A stretch of DNA of 64,000 nucleotides from BOG-931 sp963781725 (GCA_963781725.1 CAWAGV010000001.1:434001-498000), one strand, 5' to 3'; shown: positions 1-9,204, numbered from the stretch's first letter. Made by a program: numbers and translations. Notes: a model not told the origin generated them from the letters alone.

Positions 1-1
1 C

Positions 2-94
2 GGCACGCTGAAGAAAAATCAGGGCGATGCGGCGGGCGGCGACGCCGACCTGGCCGCCGCGGCGAAGCTCGATCCGGGTTTGGGCGGGCCGTAG
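2..94 (+). CDS. C-terminal tail of a TPR-type protein (5' end outside window)
   Basis: The frame is open from the left edge to a TAG at 92-94 and gives a 30-residue tail containing GDADLAAAAKLDPGL. That pattern (D-L-A-A-A-x-x-L-D-P) resembles the last helix of a tetratricopeptide repeat. The rest of the gene lies outside the window, so function cannot be assigned. Confidence 0.45.
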   Translation, partial: GTLKKNQGDAAGGDADLAAAAKLDPGLGGP

Positions 95-111
95 CCGTCG
101 ACGGCCATGGA

Positions 112-197
112 CGTCATGCCCTGCTTTATGCCGGGCATCCACGTCTTCTTTTTTTAACTTAAAGACGTGGATGGCCGGGACGAGCCCGGCCATGACG
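112..197. repeat. Dispersed palindromic repeat, family A, copy 1
   Basis: The left arm begins CGTCATGCC and includes GCCGGGCATCCACGTCTT. The right arm AAGACGTGGATGGCC... ends GGCCATGACG at 197. The arms are inverted copies of each other around a T-rich loop, so RNA from either strand would fold into a long hairpin. A second copy lies at 1884-1967. The rest of 95-377 shows no gene. Confidence 0.8.
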
Positions 198-377
198 ATT
201 AACGAAGCTCGCGGCATCCCAGCATGGACCACCGGGTCATAGACGAGCCAGCGGGACCGCGCGAAGTCGCGCGTCCCGATGACAGGCTCCGCGCCGCCGT
301 TCTTTGAACGGCTATGCCCGGTGACAGGACAAAGCTGAGCCGCAGCGCCTGGCTTGCTTAGAACAGGTTTGTTCGCC

Positions 378-590
378 CTACGCTCTCATCCGCGACAGCG
401 CCGACCTGTCGTTGCCGGCTTCGGCCAGTGACACGCCGCATTCGCCGCAGCGGTAGATGCGTACGTCCGTCAGGCTGTCCGGCTGCGGCTCAACGGGCAC
501 GATGTGCATCGATCGCCCGCAGTTCGGGCAAAGCGGACGGGCTGCGACCGGGACACCGGCCGGACGGGACAGGTTCTGCATGGTCAACAT
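378..590 (-). CDS. Small zinc-ribbon-like hypothetical protein (70 aa)
   Basis: This 70-residue protein carries two cysteine pairs, C-P-N-C near residue 21 and C-G-E-C near residue 48, spaced as in a zinc ribbon. There is no signal peptide or membrane segment. The start is supported by GAGG a few bases upstream on the minus strand. No specific family was recognised. It resembles other tiny treble-clef or zinc-ribbon proteins common in Bradyrhizobiaceae. Function unknown. Confidence 0.55.
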   Translation of the reverse strand: MLTMQNLSRPAGVPVAARPLCPNCGRSMHIVPVEPQPDSLTDVRIYRCGECGVSLAEAGNDRSALSRMRA

Positions 591-823
591 CGGGATACCT
601 CATGACGCTCACGCACGTTCTAAATCCAGCGCGTTCTTAAACGCCCGATTGGAATTCAAACGCCCGTTTGAGACGGGCTCGCGCCCGAAATAGGGAAATC
701 TCGTGATTTTCGGGGGGTGTGGCGCTGATCGAGCCCCGGCCTCACGCCAGCCCTGACCATGAAACCATTGCAATGTTCGAACCTTAGGCGAAGCCAGACG
801 ACAGATAGAAAAGGAGAACCAGG

Positions 824-1204
824 ATGAAAACTCTCCTGATCGGCGTTGCCATGCTTGCTTCGGTCATCTCCGCGCAGGCCGATACGTCCACCTATGTCTG
901 GCTGGGCAAGGGTCAGTGGACGAACGAAACCCTCCAGGCCACCGCTCAGGTCTGTGACCGGAAATATGGCGCGGTCCAGAATGGCGAGGTGACATCCTCA
1001 CGTTACAAGAACTGCATGTTGCAACAGCATTGGCGGTATCAAAGCACGGCGCGCGAGACCATCGATCCCGATACGGGTATGAACTGTCACGACGAAGGTG
1101 GCTGGTCGGTTTGCGTGCCGCCAACCGGGACCGTGCATTACCAGAACCGGCACGGCCTCAACTGCACACGGACAGGCATCGTGTCGGTGTGCTCGAATCT
1201 CTGA
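824..1204 (+). CDS. Secreted cysteine-containing hypothetical protein (126 aa)
   Basis: The start ATG follows a good ribosome site (AAGGAGAACCAGG). Residues 1-19 form a typical signal peptide ending in A-Q-A before DTSTYVW. The mature part, about 105 residues, holds several cysteines (VCDRK, NCMLQ, MNCHD, SVCVP, NCTR, SVCSN), which suggests periplasmic disulfides. The family was not recognised. It stands alone on the plus strand, followed by about 1 kb of decayed sequence. Confidence 0.6.
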   Translation: MKTLLIGVAMLASVISAQADTSTYVWLGKGQWTNETLQATAQVCDRKYGAVQNGEVTSSRYKNCMLQQHWRYQSTARETIDPDTGMNCHDEGGWSVCVPPTGTVHYQNRHGLNCTRTGIVSVCSNL

Positions 1205-1699
1205 GGAACCACCGTTCTTTGAACGGCCAAGCCGGTAGTGAAGAGCGGCAAGAGTGATCGCAAGCGACCTTCTGGATCGTTTCGAGAGCGTGGTGACGGC
1301 TTGCTGCAAGATGCCGCTGCCGAAAAGGCGAGTTAATGGCTTGCGCGGGATGATTCGTTGTGGCCGCAGCCCTGATTTTTAACGGCGGCTCGCCGGCCGA
1401 TCCTTGGAACCTGCTGGCATGGCGGCGTGGCACGGAAATCATACGGTCGGTTGGCATCGAAGCGAATGAAGAGGCGCTGCTCTGTCGCCTTCGTTCCGAT
1501 ATTTCAAGAAGGAATTGCGGTGTCCTGGTCTTCGCTGTTCGAAGCTGCTAATGCGACTACACCGGTGGCGGCTTGGGGTGCGATCAATTCTTTGTTTTTA
1601 TCAAGATGAGCAAAAAAGAACGCATACACATCAGCATCGCCTATGATTAAACCCACTTGATTGTTCGCTTTTAGGATCTGCACGAGTTGTTCCGCCTGA

Positions 1700-1870
1700 G
1701 TTGAGGAGAACTGGGAGGCACTAAGGCTCGACCGCCGTTCCATCTATCTGATGCACGGCCCCTCGCGCGACGAATGGGAACACCGCATCCCAGCGCTGGA
1801 AGAACTTCGCTACTCGGTGACGTTTCGGATGTTGCGGGACAAAGACGTCATCATGTGGTCTGAGAGCTGA
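1700..1870 (+). pseudogene. C-terminal fragment of an AlkB-like 2OG-Fe(II) oxygenase
   Basis: After a stop at 1697-1699 the frame reads about 56 residues to TGA at 1868-1870. It includes LRLDRRSIYLMHGPSRDEW, then EHRIPALEELRYSVTFRML. The R-S-I-Y-L-M-x-G-P-x-R-x-x-W-x-H-x-I-P and L-R-Y-S-x-T-F-R motifs match the C-terminal part of AlkB-type dioxygenases. The arginine in RYS-TFR is the 2-oxoglutarate/substrate-binding region of that fold. The N-terminal half, with the HxD iron motif, is absent, and there is no plausible start, so this is a remnant. Confidence 0.6.
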
Positions 1871-1883
1871 TGGGCCCTCGTTT

Positions 1884-1967
1884 CGTGATGCTTTATGCCG
1901 GGCATTGACTGACGTCTTGCTTTGCAGTTCGAAAACGTGGATGGCCGGGACAAGCCCGGCCATGACG
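1884..1967. repeat. Dispersed palindromic repeat, family A, copy 2
   Basis: It matches copy 1 in the left arm (ATGCCGGGCAT... GACGTCTT) and closely in the right arm (AACGTGGATGGCC... GGCCATGACG). The loop is different. It lies between the AlkB-like and TIR-like fragments. Confidence 0.75.
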
Positions 1968-1978
1968 CGTACATGAGC

Positions 1979-2221
1979 TTAGGCTGCTTCGACCTTGATA
2001 AAATCAAAAGCTATAAGCTCCATAAACAACTGCATACCGATAGAAGCCAGCTGGCCTTCTTGAAAAGTGATATATCCAAGATCCTGATAATCAGACGCGA
2101 AATTCACGCCCTCTTCTTTTAAAATGATTATCTTCTTTCCCCAAATCATACTTCCAGCGCCAAGCTCAAACACAACGTTTTCACTAGGCCGCCAAACCGA
2201 CTTGCCGTTGGCGTCTGAAGG
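1979..2221 (-). pseudogene. C-terminal fragment of a TIR-like nucleotide-binding domain protein
   Basis: Directly after the mfd stop codon, in the same minus-strand frame, an 80-codon stretch reads ...WRPSENVVFELGAGSMIWG, KKIIILKEEGVNFASD, YQDLGYITFQEGQL and on to a stop at 1979. The order 'N-V-V-F-E-L-G ... I-I-L-K-E-x-G-V-x-F-x-S-D ... L-G-Y-I-x-F' resembles the second half of TIR-like domains found in predicted nucleotide-binding or anti-phage effectors. The N-terminal half is missing and no proper start exists, so it is scored as a truncated fragment. The family call is tentative. Confidence 0.4.
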
Positions 2222-5200
2222 CTACGCCGCCTTCTTCCCCTTCTCGGCAATCGCCACCAGTGAGCGCAGCACCTCTGCCGCGCCCTTGAGCCGCTGCTCC
2301 GCGGTTTCCCAGTCATCCATCAGCACGACTTTCTGATCCGGCCGCACGCGGGCGAGCGGGGCCTGGTCGCGGATGAAGGCGATCAACCCTTCGGGGTTGG
2401 CGAAGATGTTGTCGCGGAACGACAGCACCGCGCCTTTCGGGCCGACGTCGATCTTCTCGACATTGGCGTGGCGGCACAGGGCCTTGATGGCGATGACCTG
2501 CAACAGGTGCTCGACCTCCTGCGGCAGCGGGCCGAAGCGGTCGACCAGCTCGGCGCCGAACGCCTCGATGTCGCGGTCCTGCTCGATCTCGGCAAGGCGG
2601 CGATAGAGCGCGAGCCGCACCGGCAGGTCCTGAACGTAGTCTTCCGGAATCAGCACCGGCGTGCCGACGGTGATCTGCGGCGACCAGCGGTCGGCGACCG
2701 GCTCGCTGATGCCGGCCTTCAGGCTGACCACCGCCTCTTCCAGCATCTGCTGGTACAGCTCATAGCCGACTTCCTTGATGTGGCCGTGCTGCTCGTCGCC
2801 GAGCAGGTTGCCGGCGCCGCGGATGTCGAGATCGTGCGAGGCGAGCTGGAAGCCGGCGCCGAGCGTGTCGAGCGATTGCAGCACCTTGAGGCGGCGCTCC
2901 GCCTGCGGCGTGATCTTGCGCACCGCCGGCAGCGTCAGCAGCGCATAGGCGCGCAGCTTGGCGCGCCCGACCCTGCCCCGTAATTGATAGATTTGGGCCA
3001 GCCCGAACATGTCGGCGCGGTGCACGATCAGCGTGTTGGCGGTCGGAATGTCGAGGCCGGATTCGATGATGGTGGTCGAGAGCAACACGTCGAACTTGCC
3101 GTCGTAGAACGCGGTCATGATGTCTTCGAGCACGGTCGGCGCCATCTGGCCGTGGGCGACGGCGACCTTCACTTCCGGCACAGTCTTGTCGAGGAAGGTC
3201 TTGGACTCGGCGAGGTCCTCGATGCGCGGGCAGACATAGAACGACTGGCCGCCGCGATAGCGTTCGCGCAGCAGCGCCTCGCGCACCACCACGGCATCGA
3301 ACGGTGACACGAAGGTGCGCACGGCGAGCCGGTCCACCGGCGGCGTGGCGATGATCGACATTTCGCGCACGCCGGACAGCGCCAGTTGCAGCGTGCGCGG
3401 GATCGGCGTCGCGGTCAGCGTCAGCACATGCACCTCGGCGCGGAGAGCTTTGAGCTTCTCCTTGTGGGCGACGCCGAAGTGCTGCTCCTCGTCGACCACG
3501 ATCAGGCCGAGATCCTTGAACTTGATGCTCTTTCCGAGCAGCGCATGGGTGCCGACGACGATGTCGATCTTGCCGTCGGCGAGGTCTTTTTTGGTCTGCG
3601 CCAGCTCCTTCGCCGTCACCAGCCGCGAGGCTTGCGCGATGTTGACCGGATAGCCACGGAATCGTTCGGTGAAGGTCTTGGTGTGCTGGCGCGCGAGCAG
3701 CGTGGTCGGTACCACGACCGCGACCTGTTTGCCGTTCATCGCCGCGATGAAGGCGGCGCGCAACGCGACTTCGGTTTTGCCGAAGCCGACGTCGCCGCAG
3801 ATCAGCCGGTCCATCGGCCGGCCGGAATTGAGGTCGTTGAGCGTTGCGGCGATCGAGGCGAGCTGGTCGTCGGTCTCCTCGTACGGGAAGCCGGCGCAGA
3901 ATTCGTCGTAGGCGCCGGGCTGTACGGCAAGCTTCGGCGCTTCGCGCAACAGCCGCTCGGCGGCGACCTTGATCAGTTCGCCGGCGATCTCGCGGATGCG
4001 GTTCTTCATCCGCGCCTTGCGCGACTGCCAGGCGCCAGAGCCGAGGCGGTCGAGATCGACGTGGGAGCCTTCGGCGCCGTAGCGCGACAGCAGTTCGATG
4101 TTCTCGACCGGCAGGAACAGCTTGTCGCCGCCGGCATAATGGATTTCCAGGCAGTCGTGCGGCGCGCCGGCGGCCTCGATGGCGCGCAGCCCTACGAAGC
4201 GGCCGATGCCGTGGTCGACGTGAACGACCAGATCGCCGGCGGCGAGGCTGGTCGCCTCGGTGATGAAATTCTCGGCGCGTTTCGACTGGCGGCGGCCGCG
4301 CACCAGCCGTTCGCCGAGGATGTCCTCCTCGGTGATCAGCGCAACGTCGGCAGTCTCGAAGCCGGAATTGATGCCGAGCACGGCGAGCGCGGTTTCGTGC
4401 CGCCCGAGCGACAATGTCTGCGGCCAGGAGTCGACGGTCTTCAGGTTGACCAGCTTGTGCTCGGCCAAGACGTGCGACATCCGCTCGCGCGAGCCTTCGC
4501 TCCACAGCGCGATCACGGTGCGCTTGCCGGCGGCCTGCAGCGCGTTGACGTGGCGGGTGACGGCCTCGAATACGTTGGCATTCGCCGCCCGTTCGGCGGA
4601 GAAGTTGTGGCCGGCATGCGCGCCGATGTCGATGACGTTGGCGGCTTCCGGTTCGGCGAACGGTGTCAGCTTCGCCAGCGCTGAATCCTCGAGCCGCTGC
4701 TTCCATTCGCCCTCGGCGAGATACAGCCGGTCCGGCGGCAGCGGCTTATAGGGCGCACCGCCGCCCGATTGATCCTGGGTGTCCTTGCGCGCCTGATAAT
4801 AGTCGGCGATCTGCTCGAGCCGCTCATGGGCGGCTTCTTCGGCGAGCGGTTCCAGCGCAACTGGCGTGTCGCGCAGATAATCGAACAGCGTCTCCATCTG
4901 CTTGTGGAACAGCGGCAGCCAGTGCTCCATGCCGGCATGGCGGCGGCCTTCGCTGACCGCTTCGTAGAGCACGTCATCCGGCGTCGCCGCGCCGAACGCC
5001 GCGACATAACCGGTGCGGAACAGTCGGATGGTGTCGGAGGTGAGCTGGAACTCCGCCATCGGTACCAGGTTGAGCGCGCGCAGGTCGCCCGAGGTGCGCT
5101 GGCTGTCCGGATCGAAGGTGCGGATCGATTCCAGTGCGTCGCCGAAGAAATCGAGCCGCACCGGCTCGCCCATGCCCGGCGCGAACAGGTCGATGATGCC

Positions 5201-5743
5201 GCCGCGGATCGCGTAATCGCCGGGCTCGCGCACCGTCGAGGCGCGGTTGAAGCCGTTGAGCTCGAGCCATTGGGTGATGCCAGCCATCGGCAGCACGTTG
5301 CCGGGCGCGGCGGCGAGCGATTGTTTGGCGATCAGCTCACGCGCCGGCACGCGCTGCAGCACGGCGTTGACGGTGGTGAGCAGCACGGCAGGCTTGTCCC
5401 TGCCTTGCACGCGGGCCAGCTTCGCCAGCGCCGTCATGCGTTGCGCCACGATGCCGGCGTGCGGCGACACCCGGTCGTACGGCAGGCAATCCCAGGCCGG
5501 GAATTCCAGCACCTCGATCTCGGGCGCGAAAAAGCCGAGCGCCCGCGCCAGCATCGCCATGCGCGGCCCGTCGCGACAGATCACCACGATCGATATCGCC
5601 GGCGGTGATGCGCCGGCGGCGATGGCGCGGGCGAGATCGGCGATGACCAGCCCTTCCGCGCCGTCGGCAATGCCGGCGAGCGTCAGCGACTTGCCCGGTT
5701 TGAGCAATTTTGCCGGGGATTGCGGCGACGATTGTGCAGGCAT
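2222..5743 (-). CDS. mfd: Transcription-repair coupling factor Mfd
   Basis: This 1173-residue protein releases RNA polymerase stalled at DNA lesions and recruits UvrA. The N-terminal UvrB-like module is followed by the RNA-polymerase interaction and CarD-like region (DLVVHVDHGIGRFVG). The SF2 translocase core then has Walker A (GDVGFGKTEVALRAAF), DEEQHFG, LTATPIPRTLQ and QLRGRVGR. A TRCF C-terminal domain follows. Length is normal for the family. The frame is open further upstream, but I chose the ATG at 5743, which begins MPAQSSPQSPAKLL, because the longer extension is arginine-rich and antisense-like. It lies 8 bases after sdhE and is probably cotranscribed with it. Confidence 0.97.
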   Translation of the reverse strand: MPAQSSPQSPAKLLKPGKSLTLAGIADGAEGLVIADLARAIAAGASPPAISIVVICRDGPRMAMLARALGFFAPEIEVLEFPAWDCLPYDRVSPHAGIVAQRMTALAKLARVQGRDKPAVLLTTVNAVLQRVPARELIAKQSLAAAPGNVLPMAGITQWLELNGFNRASTVREPGDYAIRGGIIDLFAPGMGEPVRLDFFGDALESIRTFDPDSQRTSGDLRALNLVPMAEFQLTSDTIRLFRTGYVAAFGAATPDDVLYEAVSEGRRHAGMEHWLPLFHKQMETLFDYLRDTPVALEPLAEEAAHERLEQIADYYQARKDTQDQSGGGAPYKPLPPDRLYLAEGEWKQRLEDSALAKLTPFAEPEAANVIDIGAHAGHNFSAERAANANVFEAVTRHVNALQAAGKRTVIALWSEGSRERMSHVLAEHKLVNLKTVDSWPQTLSLGRHETALAVLGINSGFETADVALITEEDILGERLVRGRRQSKRAENFITEATSLAAGDLVVHVDHGIGRFVGLRAIEAAGAPHDCLEIHYAGGDKLFLPVENIELLSRYGAEGSHVDLDRLGSGAWQSRKARMKNRIREIAGELIKVAAERLLREAPKLAVQPGAYDEFCAGFPYEETDDQLASIAATLNDLNSGRPMDRLICGDVGFGKTEVALRAAFIAAMNGKQVAVVVPTTLLARQHTKTFTERFRGYPVNIAQASRLVTAKELAQTKKDLADGKIDIVVGTHALLGKSIKFKDLGLIVVDEEQHFGVAHKEKLKALRAEVHVLTLTATPIPRTLQLALSGVREMSIIATPPVDRLAVRTFVSPFDAVVVREALLRERYRGGQSFYVCPRIEDLAESKTFLDKTVPEVKVAVAHGQMAPTVLEDIMTAFYDGKFDVLLSTTIIESGLDIPTANTLIVHRADMFGLAQIYQLRGRVGRAKLRAYALLTLPAVRKITPQAERRLKVLQSLDTLGAGFQLASHDLDIRGAGNLLGDEQHGHIKEVGYELYQQMLEEAVVSLKAGISEPVADRWSPQITVGTPVLIPEDYVQDLPVRLALYRRLAEIEQDRDIEAFGAELVDRFGPLPQEVEHLLQVIAIKALCRHANVEKIDVGPKGAVLSFRDNIFANPEGLIAFIRDQAPLARVRPDQKVVLMDDWETAEQRLKGAAEVLRSLVAIAEKGKKAA

Positions 5744-5751
5744 TGGCGCCG

Positions 5752-6039
5752 TCACCGTTCCTTGCGGCCCTGGTGATGAAATGTCTTGAGGTCGCGCAGC
5801 ACCGCGGTGTCGTGGTCGACCGGAGCGGTGGCCTCGCCGCTGACCCAGGCATAGAGCTCGGAATTCGGCACCTCGATCAGTCGCTCGAAGTCGTCGAGCG
5901 CGCCGGTGTCGAACTTGTCGATATAGGCGTCGGCAAAACGGCCGACGATCAGATCGGTTTCGCGCACGCCGCGCCGCCACGCCCGGAACAGCAGCCGTTT
6001 GCGCCGTGCGTCCAGTCCCTCGCTCGATCTCTCGGTCAT
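5752..6039 (-). CDS. sdhE: FAD assembly factor SdhE (succinate dehydrogenase assembly factor 2 family)
   Basis: This 95-residue protein of the SdhE/CptB/DUF339 family helps attach FAD covalently to succinate dehydrogenase. The diagnostic R-G-x-x-E motif is present in AWRRGVRETDLIVG, preceded by RRKRLLF and followed by the conserved LDDFERLIEVPNSELYAWV. I chose the second methionine (MTERSSEG). An ATG seven codons upstream is also possible. It sits just upstream of mfd on the same strand, a pairing often seen in Rhizobiales, and is divergent from recG. Confidence 0.93.
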   Translation of the reverse strand: MTERSSEGLDARRKRLLFRAWRRGVRETDLIVGRFADAYIDKFDTGALDDFERLIEVPNSELYAWVSGEATAPVDHDTAVLRDLKTFHHQGRKER

Positions 6040-6130
6040 TATCGTTCCAGATTGATGCACAACGCCAAAAGCCCGGACGTCGCCGGGCGTGGGGTATATA
6101 GAGGGCGACAGACGGATTGTCAGCCGGCCT

Positions 6131-6234
6131 TTACCGTCACCCTGAGGTGCGAGCGCAAGCGAGCCTCGAAGGGCGACGGCCCGGGCCGTGCATCCTTCGA
6201 GGGCCGCTTCGCGGCCACCTCAGGATGACGGTAA
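6131..6234. repeat. Dispersed palindromic repeat, family B
   Basis: The terminal arms TTACCGTCACCCTGAGGTG (6131-6149) and CACCTCAGGATGACGGTAA (6216-6234) are near-perfect inverted copies. Inner arms GCGAGCCTCGAAGG and CATCCTTCGAGG also pair. This is a typical Rhizobiales REP-like element. It lies between the divergent sdhE and recG genes, immediately upstream of the recG start, and explains the spurious N-terminal extension of the recG frame. Confidence 0.8.
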
Positions 6235-6242
6235 ATAACGTC

Positions 6243-8346
6243 ATGCGCCCGCAGATTCTCAACCCGCTGTTTGCCTCCGTGTCGGTGCTGTCCGGCATCG
6301 GGCCGAAAATGGAGAAGCTGTTCGCGCGCCTGCTCGGGCGCGACGATGAGGCGCCGCGCATCATCGACCTGCTGTTCCACATGCCGGCCGGCTTCGTCGA
6401 CCGGCGCAACCAGCCGAAACTCTCGGACGTGACGCCGGACACCGTGGTCACTGTCGCCGTCACGGTCGAGCGGCACCGTCCGCCGCCGCCGGGCCGCCGC
6501 CGCATCCCCTACAACATCGAAACCAGCGACGACACCAACACGCTCACCATCACCTATTTCAACGGGCGGAAGGACTATCTGGAGAAGCTGTTCCCGAAAG
6601 GCGAGCTGCGTTACGTCTCAGGCGTCGCCACGCTCTACGACGGCCATCTCCAGATGGTGCATCCCGACCGCGTCGTCACCGCCGACGAACTGTCGAAGCT
6701 GCCGCTGCTCGATCCGGTCTATCCGCTCACCGAAGGCCTGCACGCGCTGACCGTCAGCAAGGCGATCAACAACGCGCTGGAGCGGCTGCCGACGCTGCCG
6801 GAATGGCAGGAGCCGGCCTGGCTCAAGCGCAACAATTTCCCCGCCTTCGCCGACGCGCTGACCACCGTTCATCGCCCGCAATCGCCGGATGATCTCGATC
6901 CGTCAGGCCCGGCGTGGTCGCGGCTCGCCTACGACGAACTGCTGGCGGGGCAACTGGCGCTGGCGCTGCTGCGCTCCAAGATGCGGCAGCGGCCCGGCCA
7001 TGGCACGTCGTCCGAAGGCCTGTTGCGCCAGCGTATAGTCAAGGCGCTGCCCTACGCGCTGACGCCATCACAGGAGCGCGCCGTCACCGACATCATCGCC
7101 GATCTGGCGCAGCCGAACCGGATGTTGCGGCTGCTCCACGGCGACGTCGGCTCAGGCAAAACCGTGGTGGCGCTCCTTGCCGCCGCGACCGTGATCGAGG
7201 CCGGGCGGCAGGCCGCGCTGATGGCGCCGACCGAAATTTTGGCGCGGCAGCATTTCGCCACCATCGAGAAATTCGCCAAGGCCGCCGGCATCCACGTCGC
7301 CATCCTGACCGGCCGCGAGCGCGGCAAGGAGCGGCCGGATATCCTCGCCGGCCTTGCCGCCGGCGACATCGATCTGGTCGTCGGCACCCACGCGCTGTTC
7401 CAGGACGACGTGGCGTTCCGCGACCTGGCGCTCGCCATCGTCGACGAGCAGCACCGCTTCGGCGTGCATCAGCGGCTGGCGCTGGCGCGCAAGGGCGAGT
7501 CCGTCGATCTCCTGGTGCTCACCGCGACGCCGATCCCGCGCACGCTGGTGCTGACCTATTTCGGCGACATGGATATTTCCGAGCTGCGGGAAAAACCCGC
7601 TGGCCGGCAGAAGATCGATACTCGCACCGTCCCGCTGGAGCGGCTGTCCGAAGTCATCGACGCCGTGGCGCGCGCCATCGACGAAGGCCGCCGCGTCTAC
7701 TGGGTCTGCCCGCTGGTCGAGGAGTTCTGAGCTCACCGATCTCGCCGCCGCCGAGCAGCGCTACAAGGCGTTGCAGAAGCGGTTCGGCGATGCGGTCGAC
7801 CTGATCCACGGCCAGATGCGCGGCGCCGACAAGGATCGCGCCATGGAGCGCTTCGCCGCCGGCGAAACGCGGCTTCTGGTCGCCACCACCGTCATCGAAG
7901 TCGGCGTCGATGTGCCGGAAGCGACTGTCATGGTGATCGAGCACGCCGAGCGGTTCGGGCTCGCGCAATTGCATCAGTTGCGCGGCCGCATCGGTCGCGG
8001 CAGCGAGCAATCGACCTGTCTCCTGCTCTACAAGGGCCCGCTCGGCCCGACCGCGAAAGCACGGCTCGCCATTCTGCGCGAAACCGACGACGGCTTTCGC
8101 ATCGCCGAGGAAGATTTGCGGCTGCGCGGCGAAGGCGATGTGCTCGGCACCCGGCAGAGCGGCATGCCCGGTTTCCACCTCGCGCGGCTGGAATTCCACG
8201 GCAAGCTATTGCCGGCGGCGCGCGACGACGCGGCGCTGGTGCTGTCGCGCGATCCGCAGCTCAAGACCGGACGCGGCGAAGCCTTGCGCGATCTGCTCTA
8301 TCTGTTCGCGCGCGACGAGGCGATCAGGCTGCTCGGCGCCGGCTAG
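6243..8346 (+). pseudogene. recG: ATP-dependent DNA helicase RecG, interrupted by a +1 frameshift
   Basis: RecG unwinds branched DNA such as Holliday junctions and stalled forks. The first frame (6243-7730) holds the wedge/OB domain, Walker A (GDVGSGKTVVALLAAA), DEQHRFG and LTATPIPRTL, and ends prematurely at YWVCPLVEEF-stop. The rest is in another frame: LTDLAAAEQRYKALQKR onward, with ATTVIEVGVDVPEA, QLRGRIGRG and the C-terminal block to 8346. Deleting one T from the TT at 7725-7726 restores PLVEESELTDLAAAEQRYKA and a 700-residue protein of normal length. The ATG at 6243 lies just after the repeat. Either a real mutation or a sequence error; everything else is intact. Confidence 0.93.
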
Positions 8347-8747
8347 ACCGCTTCGTGCGCCTTGACGCGGTGGCGGGTGTCTCTGCTCTCATGCGGGAGC
8401 GGATCGGCGCCGAAGCTGTTGTAGCCGTGGCTGCCTTGGGTGGTGAACCACACCAGCAGCGCGATCCAGCCAACGATCGGCACAAAATAAAGGAACAGCC
8501 ACCAGCCACTGCGGCCGACGTCGTGGAGCCGCCGCGCGCCAACCGCGATGCTTGGCACCAGCGTCACCAGCCAGAAGATCGACGTCAGCGGGCCGCCGCG
8601 CCAGCCGATGCCGAAATCGAATATTTCAGCGATCAGGCCCGCGACTACTAGAAAAAGCTGCCAGTACCAGAACTCCGACCGTGCCGCCCGGCCGGCAAAA
8701 GTGGCGTACTTGGCCAGACAGGACTGCACCGCCTGCTGAAAGTTCAT
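8343..8747 (-). CDS. DUF805 family membrane protein, paralogue 1
   Basis: This 134-residue inner-membrane protein carries the DUF805 signature: FAGRAARSEFWYWQLF near the N-terminus and GARRLHDVGRSGWWLF later, with three to four hydrophobic segments. Function of the family is unknown. The start has GAGGA five bases upstream on the minus strand. Its stop overlaps the recG stop by 4 bases on the opposite strand. It is the most divergent of the three tandem copies, with a longer charged C-terminal tail (HESRDTRHRVKAHEAV). Confidence 0.88.
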   Translation of the reverse strand: MNFQQAVQSCLAKYATFAGRAARSEFWYWQLFLVVAGLIAEIFDFGIGWRGGPLTSIFWLVTLVPSIAVGARRLHDVGRSGWWLFLYFVPIVGWIALLVWFTTQGSHGYNSFGADPLPHESRDTRHRVKAHEAV

Positions 8748-8838
8748 GATGTCCTCGAAAGCCCCGGATTTCCCTACGGGCTTAGTCGGAGGAACGGTGC
8801 CCGGGGTTCAACGGCGTTGCAGTGCCCGTGCGAAGCAG

Positions 8839-9204
8839 CTACGCCGTCGGGACCGGTCCGAAGCGATTGCGTCCTTCGGTACCCGGGAAGCAGAACCAGA
8901 CCAGCAGAGCGATGGCGCCAATGCCGGTCAATGTCAGCAACAGCCACCAGCCGGTGCGATCCATGTCGTGCAGCCGCCGCGCCCCCACGGCAATGCCGGG
9001 AAGCGCGATCGCCAGACCGAAAATGCTGCTGATCGGCGACGGGCCACTCGCACTGAAGCCGAGAACGGAGGTATCGAGGATCAAGGCCACCAGGCTGCCA
9101 AGCGTCCCGAACAGCACCCAGTACCAATATTCCGGGCGCCCGGATCGTCCGGAAAACGTCGCATACTTGGTGAAACAGCTTCGGACCGCTTGCTGAAAGG
9201 TCAT
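8839..9204 (-). CDS. DUF805 family membrane protein, paralogue 2
   Basis: A 121-residue protein with the DUF805 pattern: KYATFSGRSGRPEYWYWVLF, then GARRLHDMDRTGWWLLLTLTG, then a final hydrophobic segment ending WFCFPGTEGRNRFGP. Hydrophobic stretches suggest three to four membrane helices. The start is preceded by GAGG on the minus strand. It is closer to paralogue 3 (shared HDMDRT and F-x-G-T-x-G-x-N-R-x-G-P) than to paralogue 1. Function unknown. Confidence 0.88.
   Translation of the reverse strand: MTFQQAVRSCFTKYATFSGRSGRPEYWYWVLFGTLGSLVALILDTSVLGFSASGPSPISSIFGLAIALPGIAVGARRLHDMDRTGWWLLLTLTGIGAIALLVWFCFPGTEGRNRFGPVPTA

Larger units (their letters stand above)
1205..2221. other. Gene-poor stretch with decayed fragments
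   Basis: Between the secreted protein and the end of mfd there is no convincing intact gene. It holds an AlkB-like C-terminal fragment, a second family-A repeat and a TIR-like C-terminal fragment (listed separately). There is also an open minus-strand frame at 1504-1743 (79 codons, containing QILKANNQVGLIIGDADVY) that I could not identify. The base composition of 1600-2170 looks visibly more AT-rich than its surroundings, which fits imported and decaying DNA. Confidence 0.5.

Noticed and set aside
1979..1996. FNR-like site TTGATAAAATCAA near 1997
   Set aside because: The spacer is three bases, not four, and it lies inside the TIR-like fragment with no promoter context.
3386..4684. 432-codon open frame on the plus strand inside mfd
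   Set aside because: It is antisense to the Mfd helicase, arginine/alanine/valine-rich with no motif, as expected of a shadow frame in GC-rich DNA.
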